DNA of 64,000 nt from NCBI GenBank assembly GCA_030159075.1, contig BROG01000634.1, forward strand, positions 269,001-333,000, written 5' to 3'. How positions within the stretch are numbered: position 1 is the first letter of the stretch; each line of letters opens with the position of its first letter. The stretch is from Atrina japonica (taxonomy: Eukaryota; Mollusca; Bivalvia; Pterioida; Pinnidae). The notes under the pieces were generated by a model that worked only from the letters and a program-made list of their open reading frames with translations, searched no databases and had not been told where the DNA came from. Positions 25,680 to 39,281 of the stretch are shown one piece after another. The translations under genes and the position numbers were made by a program.

Positions 25680-26270
25680 TTGATTTTGTGAAAAAGTTGG
25701 CCAGTTTATTTACAGAAGGCCAGTGGTCTCCTAGGGTACAGAGCTCTCTCCTGTACCATAAATATCTGACAGCCACTATATAATAACTGACCGCCACTAT
25801 ATAATAAGTGACTGCCACCATATAGTAAGTGACTGCCACCATATAATAACTGACTGCCACCATATAATTGACCATCACCATATAACTGACTGCCACCAAA
25901 TAATAACTGACTGCCACCATATAATAACTGACTGCCACCATATAATAACTGACTGCCACCATATAATAACTGACTGCCACTGTATAATAATTGACTGCCA
26001 CCATATAATAACTGACTGCCACCATATAATAACTGACCGCCACTATATAATAAGTGACTGCCACCATATAGTAAGTGACTGCCACCATATAATAACTGAC
26101 TGCCACCATATAATTGACCATCACCATATAACTGACTGCCACCATATAATAACTGACTGCCACTGTATAATAATTGACTGCCACCATATAATTGACCGTC
26201 ACCATGTAATAACTGGAACATTATGGAATGTTGCTTTAAACACCATTAAAAACCATCGACAACATCGTAG
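25680..26270 (+). repeat. SINE family 1 copy with an internal 20-bp minisatellite
   Basis: SINE body at 25684-25775 (TTGGCCAGTTTATTTACAGAAGG, GCCAGTGGTCTCC). From about 25760 to 26215 the block ACTGACTGCCACCATATAAT is reiterated roughly 22 times; the same block occurs once in other SINE copies as ACTGACCGCCACC. The open frames here are by-products of the repeat. A 166-bp segment occurs twice in the array, near 25780 and 26030, so there is higher-order structure. Confidence 0.9.
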
Positions 26271-26472
26271 TAATCATCAATTAATATTTAAAATGAAAGC
26301 AATCAAACAAGTCAAACAAAAACATGGAAATTTAAAAGTATTACATATTAATCTTAGCAAATATGCTACATGTAAATATTCACTTCAAAATGCTGCATTA
26401 ATTTAAAGAAAAAAAACCCAAAAACATTCGATCAAATATATATATTTATATAAATATATATACACACACATT

Positions 26473-26645
26473 AAAACCTGTATTGAGGGACCACTATCAT
26501 GAAAAACCACCTGTCTTTTAAGACCACATTTTGAAAACGATTGATTAAATATCTTTGTAAATTAAATCTCTTGAGAAACCACCTGTCTTGAAAGACGATA
26601 TTGCAGTGGCCGATGGGGTAGTCTCTCAAGACAGGTTTCTCTGTA
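26473..26645 (+). repeat. 'GGACCACC' dispersed repeat copy
   Basis: GAGGGACCACTATCATGAAA, AACCACCTGTCTTGAAAGAC and GTCTCTCAAGACAGGTTTCT. It is preceded by an (AT)n/(AC)n tract at 26436-26470. Confidence 0.65.
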
Positions 26646-27174
26646 TATACATGTACACATGTATAAATGTTCTTTTCTGTTTTTATTCAATTTTGAAATG
26701 TTACAAGATGATCCATGGTCTTTTGTAAAATATTTTAAACATTTTGACCTTCACTCACTGAACATAAAACTCATAACGAATCGTAATCATTGTCTGCGAA
26801 CAAGAGCAGAAAATACCAACCGCTGTTACAGAACACCAGAGTGTACAATGTATGTAATTTTACAATGTGTATATTTAAAGCCACTGGGTGCTTTGTTTAA
26901 TTTTAGATCCAAATTAGATCTAATTAAGTCTTCTGTGTAAGAATTGAAATAAACTCAGCTTCAATTTAAAACCAACTCCAAGAGTGCTGGAATTGAAAGG
27001 AAGTTATAATTTGGCAAAATGCCAAAATAGATGTAATACAAATTCAGTTTCTGTCTCTGCCTAGATAAACGACATCTCTAAGTAACATTAACAAATTCAT
27101 TTAAATGGTTAAGGGAATTAAAAATAATTTGTCATTTTAATGTTTTTGTTTTGACTTCACAAACATTTTACAAT

Positions 27175-27550
27175 GTGTACAGGGTCCTATGTGCCCTTTC
27201 AGTTGGGAAATTTATGTCCTACTGGACCGAATTGGGAAAAAGTAATTATGCATATTTTACTCCTTACAATAAAGAAACAAATATTTATTTTAATATCCAA
27301 CTTCTTTTATTTATCTGACAACACAGTTTTCTATTGAAGGCATGGAAGTTGGAGTGGTACTTAAATTAATGTTGTGAGATTCTCCTTTGTTGACACATTG
27401 AAAGTTAGCTGTACAGTATTTGGGGAATTTTGCTCAAAATACAGAAAAAATAATAAATTTTGCATTGGGAATGGGGCCTTTTACCAGACCCAAATGTTGA
27501 TGATATATGTACATGATTTAATCCCTTTCATAGAAGTTAAATGTAAAATG
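27175..27550 (+). mobile_element. Partial copy of the 7027-9014 element
   Basis: It shares the end block (ACAGGGTCC..CCCTTTCAGTTGGGAA), TGGGGAATTTTGCTCAAA and TTTTGCATTGGGAATGG.CCTTTTAC with 7050-7380. Its right terminus is missing. Confidence 0.6.
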
Positions 27551-27639
27551 GTTCTCCTACATAATTAATGTAAGTTCCCTGAAGGTTTGAACATGAACAT
27601 GTAGATGCCCCAAGCATGAGGTGAAGTACCACAAAATTT

Positions 27640-27860
27640 TAACTGCCATGGACTAATTTTAATACAGAGAGAGTTCTCTTATGTGACATACCTGGCATGA
27701 CACAAGACCCCGGTTTTAAGACGAATCCGAAAATGCCTGTGACTCTCTTTTTGGATGAGTGCTTGTCAAATGAACAGTCTCTACCATTTTCAAAGTTTTG
27801 GGTATGATGCTGGGAATCAAATATATTTGATCTTCCAATTCCACTGGACCACAGCAAGGC
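27640..27860 (-). repeat. SINE family 2 copy
   Basis: It matches 63045-63232: GTGCTTGTCAAATGAACAGTC, CTCTACCATTTTC and CTGGGAATCAAAT (a B-box read in reverse). The A-box side is eroded. Confidence 0.6.
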
Positions 27861-30647
27861 TGTTTCTTCACATCATTGACAGACCAGTCCAGGTATGTGT
27901 TTAGTGGTGACTGAATTACATGTAGTTTGACCAAGACCAGGTATCAAATTGATAGTTTTTTATTTGCAAAATGAATACTTAACCAGCAGCTAATGTGTTG
28001 TTAGTTGTTGTCAATGTCAAAGGTCATATGCAAAATAAAATCTGTTCTTTGTACCAACAGCTAATGTGTTGTCAGTCAAGGTTAGTGTCTGTGGAGGATA
28101 AGTTTTTAGGTTAAAGGTCAAAGTCTGTGAATAATAGCTAATTCACTAATTCATATATGAATTTAATGTACATGTTGATTGTATGCATTAACAAACACTA
28201 CTTTGAAAATCCTTTATCCAAGTTCTCAGTTGCCATGATTTTTAAAGTGTTTCATAATGTTTACAAATACAGAATTTGTTTGTTATCACTAGGGCATAAT
28301 ACTCCTGCTGTATGGCAGATACATGAACACTATAATGGTCTCAGCAATTTTCAGAGTGCTTGAATATACATGTACTGACAAAATTTCTCCTTACTTAAGA
28401 TGAGCATTGTTACCAGAGGCGAAACAACAAAATGAGAAATGCAAATAAAGTCTCATTGCTGGCAATGCCTAAGTAATGTAATTTACTGGTTCAGCGACAC
28501 CAGCTTCTTTAATATAAAGATATTGATTGCACACTTCAAACGATTTCTTTATGGTAATTTTGTCTTTTCTTATTCATAAGATGAGCATTATGGAATAGAT
28601 GACATTTCTGCCTCTGTCTCTGATGACTTTACGATTTACGTATATGCGACAGACATTTTTTCTTGGAAATGATTGATCATATGGTCTAATGTATATATAA
28701 TTGATTATCGGGGCTTGCCGTCATACACTTTCAAAATCACCGGAGCTTGTCTAAACTTTCTCTAATTTTGACATAAAATGCCAAAGTTTAAGTTGAGGAA
28801 TTTTGTCATTTCTTGTCACTTTGATATTGATCAAAGACAATGTCCAAATAAGGGAGACCTTACGGTTTTTAGTATCGCGGATGGCTTCCTTACTCATAAA
28901 AATCACCGTAACTTCGTCTTTTTATGTTTTAATTGAGACATAAATATATATTGTAGAATAAGTTTTCTTCATTAATGATTTTGTATTGGTTTTATTACAT
29001 TGAACTTGATACCAAAATACATTTCATGTGAATATTGACTTTTGTATTTGTAGCAGGCATTGGAATACTAACTTGACCCAACTGATTGTAAATGCATGTG
29101 CATGTTATTTCAAGTCTGCATGTAGATCTACAATGTATATCAAATCCATCTACATGTAGAATGTCTCATTAATAGGTAATTGACTTAAGAGTGTACAATT
29201 ACTATAGATTTTTCAATCAATTTAAGGTGTGTAAAGTGAGGGGGAATGGTATGTACTGACTATATTTTATCTTCCTGTGTAAAGGTGAACTGGTGTGTTT
29301 TTTACAGATGTAGGTGCTACTTAGAAAGTTTGACATATAAACTATGAATCTTACATCTGTTCTTCAACAACTTACACACAATTTATACAACTGGTTTTTT
29401 GTATGGTACAGTAAAATCCATATAACCGGGTGGCATCTCGTGAATCCTTTCTTGACCTGGACGAAATAAAATTGTAGGTTATAAAGCATATTGACACTAA
29501 AATTACACAGGCAAGAGTAATCAATTCTACTTTTCTCAATACCTTTGTTTTTACCTGTGATGTTTGTCATTCTGGTTAGTGAGTAGAGTTATCCATATTA
29601 TGGGTGTACTCACAAGGCTTGCCCTGCTGTGTTATGTGACTCAGGCAATATCAGTTTTTGTCCTCTCAGCTTTGATGTCAGTATTGGGTGCATATACATG
29701 TACTATTGAAGAGTAACACTGCGTACTACATGTAAAAAGTATTCACAAAAGAACACATACAGGTGTCTGAACTGTCCAAGCTGACAATTACCTTTCAGTG
29801 TATCTTATTTATTTGTCTTATCCGAGGACTGTGCCTGCCACCATGATTACATGTAAACATTTTACTCAACTGTGGCACAACCTGAAACCTGATTGGCTAT
29901 CCACTCCAAGTTGAGAGTATTATCTGACTTAAGTAAATTTTTAAGTCTCAGTGTGCTCTGCCCTGAGTCATACACCACAAAACTTAAAAATTACTCAAGT
30001 CTAAAAATTTTACTCAACTTTGGCTTATCCTGAAACTTGATTGGCTATACTAGCCAAGTTCAGAATATTTTCAGATGTAAGTTTTTAATGTGAAGGCATT
30101 AAACTCTGGGCTAATCATATCACAGACACCTTCACTTTTATGGAGGCATCACCCAACTTACCTGTGAGCTGTAGTCCACCTGTAAGGCATACTTTAACAA
30201 TGAGCTACTGAATCAAGTGGCATCCATTTTAAAATGATAATATAAATTATCAAATCCTTTGTGTATAAACGATATGACAAACTTATGATCAATGAAAGGT
30301 CCAGAGATTAGAATTTTCCTCCCGTTGACATATTTACTCCTTTTCAAAAATTTGCTGCAATGTTAAATCTTTATTTTCCACATTAAACCTCTACAAATGA
30401 GTCATTTTCCTTCTTTTTCTCCATAATGGAATCACATACCTGAAGGTCAAGAAGGTCATGGTAAGGTAGGAAGTAAAGTACATGTGTGAAGAGAGAGAGA
30501 GACAGAGAGACGTACATATAGAGAAAGACATACAGAGAGAGAGAGAGACAGAAACAGTCAGAGAGAAAGATGTTTCAGTGATTTCCTAAATGTTTCAAAT
30601 CAACACAGTGGTTGCTTTATTACTTTAAGTTTAACAGTTATAACAAG
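27861..30647. other. Intron DNA with small duplications
   Basis: A block CAGCTAATGTGTTGT is duplicated about 80 bp apart near 27987 and 28059. A diverged tandem duplication of about 147 bp lies at 29860-30110 (TTTTACTCAACT..GG, CTGAAAC.TGATTGGCTAT). GA-rich simple sequence lies at 30489-30570. No gene seen. Confidence 0.5.
29405..29530 (-). mobile_element. Repeat family G, reverse copy
   Basis: AAAATCCATATAACCGGG, GAATCCTTTCTTGACCTGG and TATAAAGCATATTGACAC align with the family in the same order as the copy at 14.6 kb. Confidence 0.75.
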
Positions 30648-30753
30648 GATGTATTGTCCGATTCACATAAATGGCGGGGCAGAGTAACCTTTTGATTATC
30701 ATACGGAAGATTCTAGTCACTTTTGGTTATGACAAGTTGCACGAGAAAAAACG

Positions 30754-31790
30754 TTTTATTCCTCACGGGATAGTCTCGTATGTACAGTGACAAGTAGGAA
30801 CGATCACTCTAGTCAGTATAATTTTAATGTTATGCTTTATTACCTAAAATTTAAACTCATCCAGGTCAAGAAAGGGTTCACAAGACTCCACCCCAAGCCA
30901 GGTTATTTGGATTTTACTCTAGAGGTCCAGAAGAGATAGGTGGGATGGATTCCAAACTAATATCTGTCTAAATGTTGGCTTTGTAATGGCTAATATGTAA
31001 CCTAACCCACAAATACTCAATAACAAAAGTCTGGTCTCGTGATCGCATAGATCGATTTTAATTCAGCAGAAGTACAAGCAATGGTTAACAATGTTTCAAC
31101 AATCAGAGAGTCTTATGGTGGTGTTCTCTCTAGGCGGTTTTCCCGCTGGTGTCTCTCTCGTTTCAATAGAAACTCCAGTGCTTTATATACGTTTGTCAAT
31201 TTTGACCAACGCAAAACACTAAAGTATCTAGAAGTCTTTATAGAGAGTTAAAATGCTTCTAAAATTGGGAGAAATACGGGCGCCGTTATCATCAAAAATC
31301 TTGCATAAATGCAACACTTTGGTAACTTTTTACACTATCATTCTTAGTACAACTTTCCAGTACTGTATTTTATATTATCATTGACATCAAAATCTTGTTT
31401 ACCATAATGTGATGATGACAGATATTTGACTTTTTAACATGCAGCTTCATTTGCTGCGGAACTTTGTATAAAGTGTTGACAATGTTTGTTTATCACAAAT
31501 CCAGTTAATTGTGTATAATGCTTTAAGTTAATAATACTGAATATTAATGATCTGAGTAATTTTGAATTTGGAAATTTATGATAGTCTAAATTAACTTTGT
31601 CAACAGATTTACTTGACCCCCCGAATTAGATAATCATGTAAAATTTTAGCTGCCCCGTTGTTTTCCCAAAATACATATAATACCACATCAACTATTTCAT
31701 GGGCCACCACAAGTATTCATCGTTATTATAATTTCCTAAAGATTTTAGGCTCCCGATACGCCTCATATTGTTACAAACGTCCCTATCCCT
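30754..31790 (-). repeat. Left flanking direct repeat (candidate 3' LTR)
   Basis: About 1.04 kb. It begins within a family G repeat and ends near CCTCATATTGTTACAAACG. It looks intact compared with the right copy. Confidence 0.6.
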
Positions 31791-34700
31791 TGAATTTTTT
31801 ACTAAATTGTTGAAAAATTTCATTCTTATAAATACTTCACACAATTATATATTAGATAACTTTTTATAAAAATTCCCCCAATTGGTGTGGCGTGAAAGTC
31901 TATAACACAATTTCAATAAAAGGTTTTGTACATGTATCATGATGAAATGAATAAGTTGTGACCTGGATTTTTTATCGGTTAAATAAAAATTGGGGGATCC
32001 TGAATCATTAGGTAAATTTAACTTGTAACTTTGATTCTCTCAAATAATCCACTATCAATCGTGACCTGGATTTGCAACAATTCATAAAAACTCAGTGATC
32101 TGAATTAATATTAAATAAAAAATGTGACCTGGTATGAAAACAAGTGGACTTGGGATTTATTAATTTCCTATTATAATATTCATGCATTATAAAGCGACAT
32201 AAAACGGTTCAATAACATAGAAATTTATGCCTTAATTCAATTTAAATAATCATTGTCTCCAACACAAGTAAAGTTCATCATTTAAAGTTCTTTAAATCAT
32301 CATATCATAATAATACATTTTTAATAATTCATTTTTAAACACTTTTAACATTATTCATGGAAAAGTCCTCCATTCACGGAAAGTCCTCCGCTCCTTGTTA
32401 AATAATACATGGAAAGTCCTCAATCCTTATTATGTTCACGGAAAGGTCCTCCGTCCTTTGCGCATATTCTCTGTTTCTTTAATAATTCATTATGTTTTCG
32501 ACTTCTTTAAAATTATTATTCGCTGTTGTTATTCCACATTACACTCTTGTGATTATTTACTTAAGTTCCTTGTAGGGTCTTCAGTAGTCGAATGTTCGTG
32601 TCTTTAGTTTATGGTGGAACTCTAAAACTGGTAATTCGGGCCTCTGGATCGAAGCCAAGTTGGTCTCATTCCACTACGATGTTTTCGATCGACGATTTAG
32701 TGTTATCGGTCTTAAATTCTTGCGGTTATGGTGTCAACATCCACCTTGTTTCCGGGGTCTTGAGTAAAGTTTCATGGTTCTATTTCATTGTTACAGTTGT
32801 TTGTATTCTTTATTTCACAGGAATGTACGTCTGGATTATTCATTTTTGTCGTTTGGTTGACTGTTTATTCATTTTTTCTTGTATATTTTTGTTTCGTGTT
32901 TTCTCGTTTTCTCTTGTATCTTGACAGGATCGTTTGTTCTGTCTTCAGTGTTAATTCTGGTTTGAAAATTTTTACAAGTATTAATTTGGTTTAAGTCTAG
33001 TCGTATTTATCCTTAAGTGGTACATACTGCCAAAGTTTCTTGTACTGGGTATTCTATGTCTTGTGTGTTATCCTTAAAGGTACATACTGTAAAGTTTCCT
33101 GTTCTGGATATGCGTTTCGGTTCTTGTTCAGTTTGAATGTCTTCTAGGTATTATTACTGGCTGTTTTCTTGTTTTGTTACAGTTTTTTGTTTCATCTTTT
33201 CTGTTTTAAGATTCGAATGTCATAATCTCATCTGCTGTTGACTGTGTATTATATGCTATGATCGACTGTTTGTTACTTGGTGCTCCTAGGTATGGCTGTT
33301 GGTTCTGGTTTCTTAGAAGGTCTTTGAAGATTTGGAAGACTTCAAACTCCTCTTTTCCCCTCACTACTTGACCACTTCTTAACATTAGGATTATCTTTAT
33401 TTTTTCTTTTTGAAAGAAAGATTCTGAAATGCCTATTTCTACATTTTCTTTATTATTCTTTTTTCCAACATTTTATCATTATAATTATTAAGATTGTTAC
33501 TACTGGCACTATTGGTATTGAGAAAGTATTGACCATTCCTGTAACCCAATAATCATCTTCTGGCATTGGTCATTGCCATTTCTTCTAGTTTTAGTTCATT
33601 TATCAAATTGTCTAAATTAATTTCTTTTTACTGGTTTCAACGTTCTTAGGATTTTTAATCTTATCATATAGTGGGGATAATTTTGCTTAATATATCCCAT
33701 CCAAAAACAAACTTACTTCGTCTTTTTTTCATACTTATCAACTAAATGTTTTTAAAAGGATCCTTAAGTTTAAAATTACTTTTCTTATAAATGTAAGGTT
33801 GGTTAATGTCATGATCCAGGTTATGACGCTTGGACAATTTTGTTCCAAACTGTAGATGTTAGAAGGTGGTAAGGTTTTCTTAATCATTGATTTTTTGTCA
33901 CACTATGATCATGAAATTTTTGTAATTTTTCTGCAATGATTACCAATTTCCTTCTGTAACATACTGTCCTGAGGAATAGAATTGCAATTTATTGATTAGT
34001 GTTGGATCTTACAGTTTTTGTTCAATTTTAGATCGTGTTTTAAAAAAAAAATATAGAAATCACACATGTCTGTCTGTTTGAAAGCAGTAATAGGATAGGG
34101 ACTGTCAAAAGAACAATATCTTATTGATGGATTTTGAACATTTCTTTCTAACTCTGCAGTAGTTGATTTTAAAAGTGCAAATTGTGTTTTTCTCTTTATT
34201 TAACGCCTAAGGGGGGGGCTTCTGACTCTAAAGTCATATTTGGCGGAAAGTACTGGAGGGTTTCTTTCATATGTGGCAATGCCAAGTTATGTATCTTGTA
34301 AAATTTCTAAAGCATTTGTGGAATGTCATCAAAAAGGTACTGACACAATAAACTACAATGTTTTCGTTCTTTGAAATATGTAGCCAAATGTCAATGTTCT
34401 TGTATAGGTCCCAAAGATCTTTTTCAGGGTCAAAAGGCAAAGGCAAAACGTTGAGATTCAATTAGATTTTTGATTGATAAAAGTAATTGTCCGAAAACTG
34501 TAAAGGTTGAATGACAGAGGGTGCGAGTGGTGTCCGAGTGTGTATAACATAATTGAATTTAGAGTTATTGAATTTTGTTTTCCTGTAATTATTATATGTT
34601 AAAGTTGTTCTAAAACATTAAGAATTAATCATTCGTTTTACATCATATTATCAAACATAGTTTCAAGTTCATTCTATGCACATGTATCAAAATATATCAC

Positions 34701-35782
34701 CAAAAACTATTCTCTTTCAACAAGTTATTCTTACACATGTTTCTCAAATAAATTATCCAAAACTAATCTTATTCTTGTTATCAAAAATCGAATTTAAGAC
34801 TTTAATATTTCTTTTGTAGGTTGGGTCTATTTCGTCTACAAGTATTTTTGATCTCTTAATTTCATTTATTGCTGTATCTTCTGTATCCTTACTTAATTTC
34901 TTTGTTTTCTGTCTGATTGTCTTGTTCTGGTTAATTTTTCTCTATCATCTAACTTTTGCTGTTTTCCTGGTATATTCTTTATGTAATTCCTGCTTAAAGG
35001 AATATCAGTGCCATCTCACTATCTGAGGTCATTCTCGAATTTGGATCTCTTTACAATATCATTTTCATTCTTATTCAATTTCGTCATCTGAAGATTCTGA
35101 ATCTGGACGGTTACTAGCATATCGTTGTTCTCTTCTTAGCGGTCCTATTTATTGGGGTATATTTTCCCCCCCCCAATCATCTTAATTAGTTAACCTAAGA
35201 CATGTGTCCTTAGTTTGTTGGTCACTGTCAACTGATTCTTAACTATAAAACTTAGAGGTCCTTTTTCTTCAATAATTTCTGTTATAAGGGCTTGTCCAGT
35301 TATTATCTAATTTACGGGTTTTTTCTTTGATTCTTAATATTAACTGGATCTCCTACCCTTGAAATTAATTTCTTGACTACCACTATCAGCATATTTCTTT
35401 TTGTCCTTTTCTTAGCGTCTTCTAAATTTTGTCTTGTACTAACGTAAAAGCTTTATGTTGCTGTTGATGCTACTTTGATAATAATGGCAACTACTACTAC
35501 ATCCCTGATTGTATAGTAGTAGAAGGAGTGATAAAACCTTGTGTTCGATTTCACTTGGATGAAAATCTAATTGCTGCTAATGTTCTGATTTAAATGTCCC
35601 ATAGTTTGTCACATCATTCAGATATTTTCTTAGCCTATTACATCATGTAAAGTTTCTATGAAATCTTTCTACCTTGCCATTACTTTGAGGGACTATAGTA
35701 AGATGGTTGTGATATGGTCTATATTTGTAATTTCTTTTAAGTGTTTCTTGTACAGGCCTTATTCACGTTTTCATGACCTCAA
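31791..35782. other. 3' part and interior of the retroelement region, no readable protein
   Basis: T-rich on the + strand. A 60-65-bp phrase, CCTTAAGTGGTACATACTG ... AAAGTTTC, is repeated at 33012 and 33073. Nothing could be assigned to a domain with confidence. Confidence 0.4.
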
Positions 35783-37470
35783 TTATCTGTTAGTATCTGA
35801 ATTGGGCAACCATATCTTGGAAATAATTTCTTCTAATATGAGATTGGGACTATTATTATCAGCTGATTTACTTGGTACGACTAAAAGCTTTGCCCATCCA
35901 GAATATAAATCTTTATGAATGAATACAATATACTTGTTGCTGATAATGATAGGTTTGGGTTGGGATATGGTCCTGGATAAATCTAGGACCAATTTTTGCG
36001 ATTAGGTCTAAGCGTGGAATATCCGTTTCTTTGAGAGGTGATGTGTTTTCTTTTGGCTTCTAGTTTGACAGGTTACACATTGATCTACATATTTGTGCAA
36101 CTTTTGGTACATTTTTGGAAAATTAGTATTTTGGTCCTAATGATTGTCATATGTTTTATCTACTGCCATATGTCCTACCAAAATCATGATGTTGTTTATG
36201 ACAATGTTTTTCTAATTTTTTCAGGTATGTACAATCTGGCTAGTTTTGGATTCTTTCTGTGAAATCTTGTTGAGATAGAAAAATTAATACACAATCTTAT
36301 TACTAGTAAACTGTTTTTGATCCCTTTTTAGTGGCCTCTACCATTGTCCAATTTTATCTTAAGTTTTGCTATATTTTCTCATCATTATCTGGTTCTGTTC
36401 TTTATATCAATGTCCCCTGGAAGGATCTATGTTGACTATGATTCATCCTGGTGGATCTATCTTACAACTAGCGTATTTCTTGGGAGTGAAACTTGTTTGA
36501 ATTTAATGCAACCTACTTCTAAAAATCTATCATTCATTTCGTCTGACTCTGACTCTGATTCAGTTAATGTCAATAGTTTTCTTGAATGTCTGGTAATTCT
36601 TTCAGCACAAACAGTTAAATTTACCTTCATCATACTCAATCTTTCAGTTGTAACCTGCCGATACTGAGAAGCCCATTGTTGTATTTTCTTATTTTGCATA
36701 GGGGATTCTAATAAAATACTTCAATGGTTCGTTGATCTGTAAGTACTTCAAAAGCTGTGGCATCATGTAATATATAAGTCTAAATTCTTGAGAGGCAAAG
36801 CTACTTCCAAATACATTCTTTTTCTATTGTTGAACCCAATCTGTAAGCTGTGTTGAGGACAAGCACCTACACAAAGTAATCACTTAACACATAAGGTTTG
36901 TTGTGTATCAGGATAACGCTAACAAAGGGATACTACTGTTAAACTGTCTTTGAGAAAATCAAAGCTATTAGGGCATTCTTTTGACCATCTAAATCTAGCA
37001 TAATTCTTAGTTAACTCAATAAGGTTCTGCTATCTTTGAGTAAATTTGGTATCAGGAAACCTCCTATAATAACCTACACATGCCAATAATTCCCCTAATT
37101 TCTCTTACATTCTTTGGTACAGGTATGTTCTTATAGCTTTCACTTTTCTTTTCATTTGGTTTCCACTCCATGTTCACGAACAATAAAAACCTAAATATTC
37201 TATTTCTTTCTCATAACACTTTTTGAATTTTGTCTAAGATGTTCTTTCTGAGTCTTTGATAAATATTAAAATTTGTGTCACATTCTTGTATATTACTATG
37301 TTCATTGAGTTCTTGGAAGATAGCTGGAGCATTAACTTAACCCAAAGTGGGCATTACATTAAACTGAAATTAACCACTTTGTGGACACTATCCACGGATA
37401 TAGTTTCTATTCAATCCATCGGTGACATAAAACTTATGATTCTATGGTCTATTTTATTCATCGTGTAATT
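35783..37470 (-). pseudogene. Gypsy-type pol remnant: reverse transcriptase, RNase H, integrase
   Basis: Minus-strand fragments in several frames. RT traces lie near 37440-37270, with short stretches such as NAPAIFQELMNIV. Connection/RNase H traces lie near 37190-36460 and include IPVPKNV, CVGAC and IEYDEGK. An integrase zinc-finger half, CVTC, is at 36068-36079. An integrase-core segment at 35992-35783 contains NKYIVF and SGWAKL but lacks a clear catalytic set. Frame changes occur every few tens of bases and look like single-base losses. It is non-functional as written. The family is well supported by motif order; the closest clade cannot be judged by eye. Confidence 0.82.
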
Positions 37471-38526
37471 TAATATTTTACTGCACCCCTATTACTTTAA
37501 GTGATTGGACCAATTCACTCGTACCCTAGAGATTTGGTTTTTCTCTTGACATCCCTAAAAAAAAAACCTTGATTGGGCTTTTGGATGCACTTTTTAATAT
37601 CAATGATACTTATGCCCCTGTATCTACTAAAGTACTCAAATTTTTTGTTTTTGAATTGTACACTGATACTTGTATTTCCCGCCAATTGAATTTCATAATT
37701 TTATCATTAAATTACTACTAGAGTTATCTACCTTACTTTTTCTTAATTTTCTACTACAACTCTTCTTATCGCCTTCCTTATAAGAAGAGCCTTCTAGCTT
37801 TTCCTGTTCCCTATGGTTCCCTATACTGAGGACCATTGTTGTCCTATTCGCTGGGTGGAGTTTTCTGAAGGTTTCGTTCACTTACTACAGGTTGGGTGCA
37901 GGGTTTTTAGTGCTAACATGTTTTATTTGACTGAGATGTATTATCTCGCATTGGGGCCGGATGCCTGGAAAGTGGCAACATCTGTAGGTGGTTCTGGTAT
38001 TTGCTAAATGTTTGATCATCTGACTGAGTTTTGCTGGTATGTAAATTGTGGAGGTCGAATGTTGAAGTTTTGCCTTATTCCGCTAAGTATTGTTTGTGTA
38101 AACTGCGAAGATAGGTGAGAGGATCGTAATTTGTCTATATTGATAGTTATTCATTTGTTCTACCCCTGCACGATTATCGTTGGTGGTCCCTGATTATTAC
38201 TGCCATATGGTACCCAGTTGGCGAGGGTTAATGTTTCGATTTGACAACAATTTCTTTTAAGGTGACCTATCATGTGGACATCCCAACATTCATGCGCCTA
38301 ATATCCACAATCTGGTACAGATTGTGTACTTTTGTCATATTGGGGACCTACTTGGTGGGTTTCTTTGTATTTGATATTTTAACCTTGGTGTTTGCTGAGA
38401 TTTGTTGTTTTCTAGGTTTTTGAAATCTAACCTGTTTTCTTATTATTATCTGCTAATGATAAGTCAATCGGTCACTATCGTCACTGTCCTGCTCTCGTCG
38501 CTGCATTTATGTCTACAATTTTAGGA

Positions 38527-38570
38527 CAATTTTGAGTAGTGTGACCTTTTCTTAAACAATTCCTGTACCA
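38527..38570 (-). pseudogene. Gag-like CCHC zinc knuckle remnant
   Basis: Minus-strand reading gives NCLRKGHTTQNCP, which fits the C-x4-H-x4-C part of a nucleocapsid knuckle; the first cysteine of the motif is not in place. Its position upstream of RT in element orientation fits gag. Confidence 0.6.
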
Positions 38571-39281
38571 TAGTGTATTTCTTAAGTGATAACTTCCATT
38601 GGTTTTGTATTGTCTCTGTCTTCTTTTTCAGTTTTAAATCTAAACACATTTTTGTGTGCCGTTCTAACGTCAATGCAATTTGATCACTACATTTTGTTCG
38701 CGTTGATCGCCAATCTTAACTGCGGCTTCTTAAAGTTTGGTAGATGTTCTTCTCTAATCAATTTCATTTTGATTGTAATCAAAAGTAACCCCTTTACAAA
38801 ATATGTCTCATCAATGTTGTTCTACATAAGTCTTTTGTGCTTTTGTTTGCTAGTCTGTTCTGTTCGTGTAAACATCCTCAGATGCTTGTATTATTCTTTC
38901 CCAATACAGTTGTACTGACTCGGTCTGTCTCTTGTTTTAGCTTTCTTAACTTAGTTAATGCCTGTCGTTTGTTTGTCCAATTCCCCAAATTTTTCTTTTA
39001 ATAATTTTTTGAAGGGTCCCACCAACTAGCTACATTTTCGTTATATTCTGTGTTCTATTAAAATACCTCCTAATGAAATCCGCTACGCCCAGCCCCTGTA
39101 CATGTTAACAATGCTCATACACGGCATTTTTGGCATTTCTTTCTATGTCGGTTATCCACTTAAGGTCCGCCGGTTTACCCGGAAAAGTTCTTATTAACCT
39201 CGATGTACATGGTACTGCCAATTGCACTTTGCCATGTTAGAGATATTGTCTCACATAAAATTGTTTATCGAAACATCTATT

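Noticed and set aside
25621..26221. Long open frames of VAVSYYM- and GGSQLLY-like repeats on the minus strand
   Set aside because: Both frames come from the same 20-bp SINE-derived minisatellite; no start context, no splice sites, no other domain.
34267..34461. Minus-strand frame with a protein-like start (FDPEKDLWDLYKNI)
   Set aside because: It could be a piece of the retroelement's 3' region, but I could not match it to gag, pol or any other domain.
36457..36699. 80-residue minus-strand frame as an independent gene
   Set aside because: It joins parts of the gypsy RNase H tail in a shifted frame; it belongs to the retroelement.
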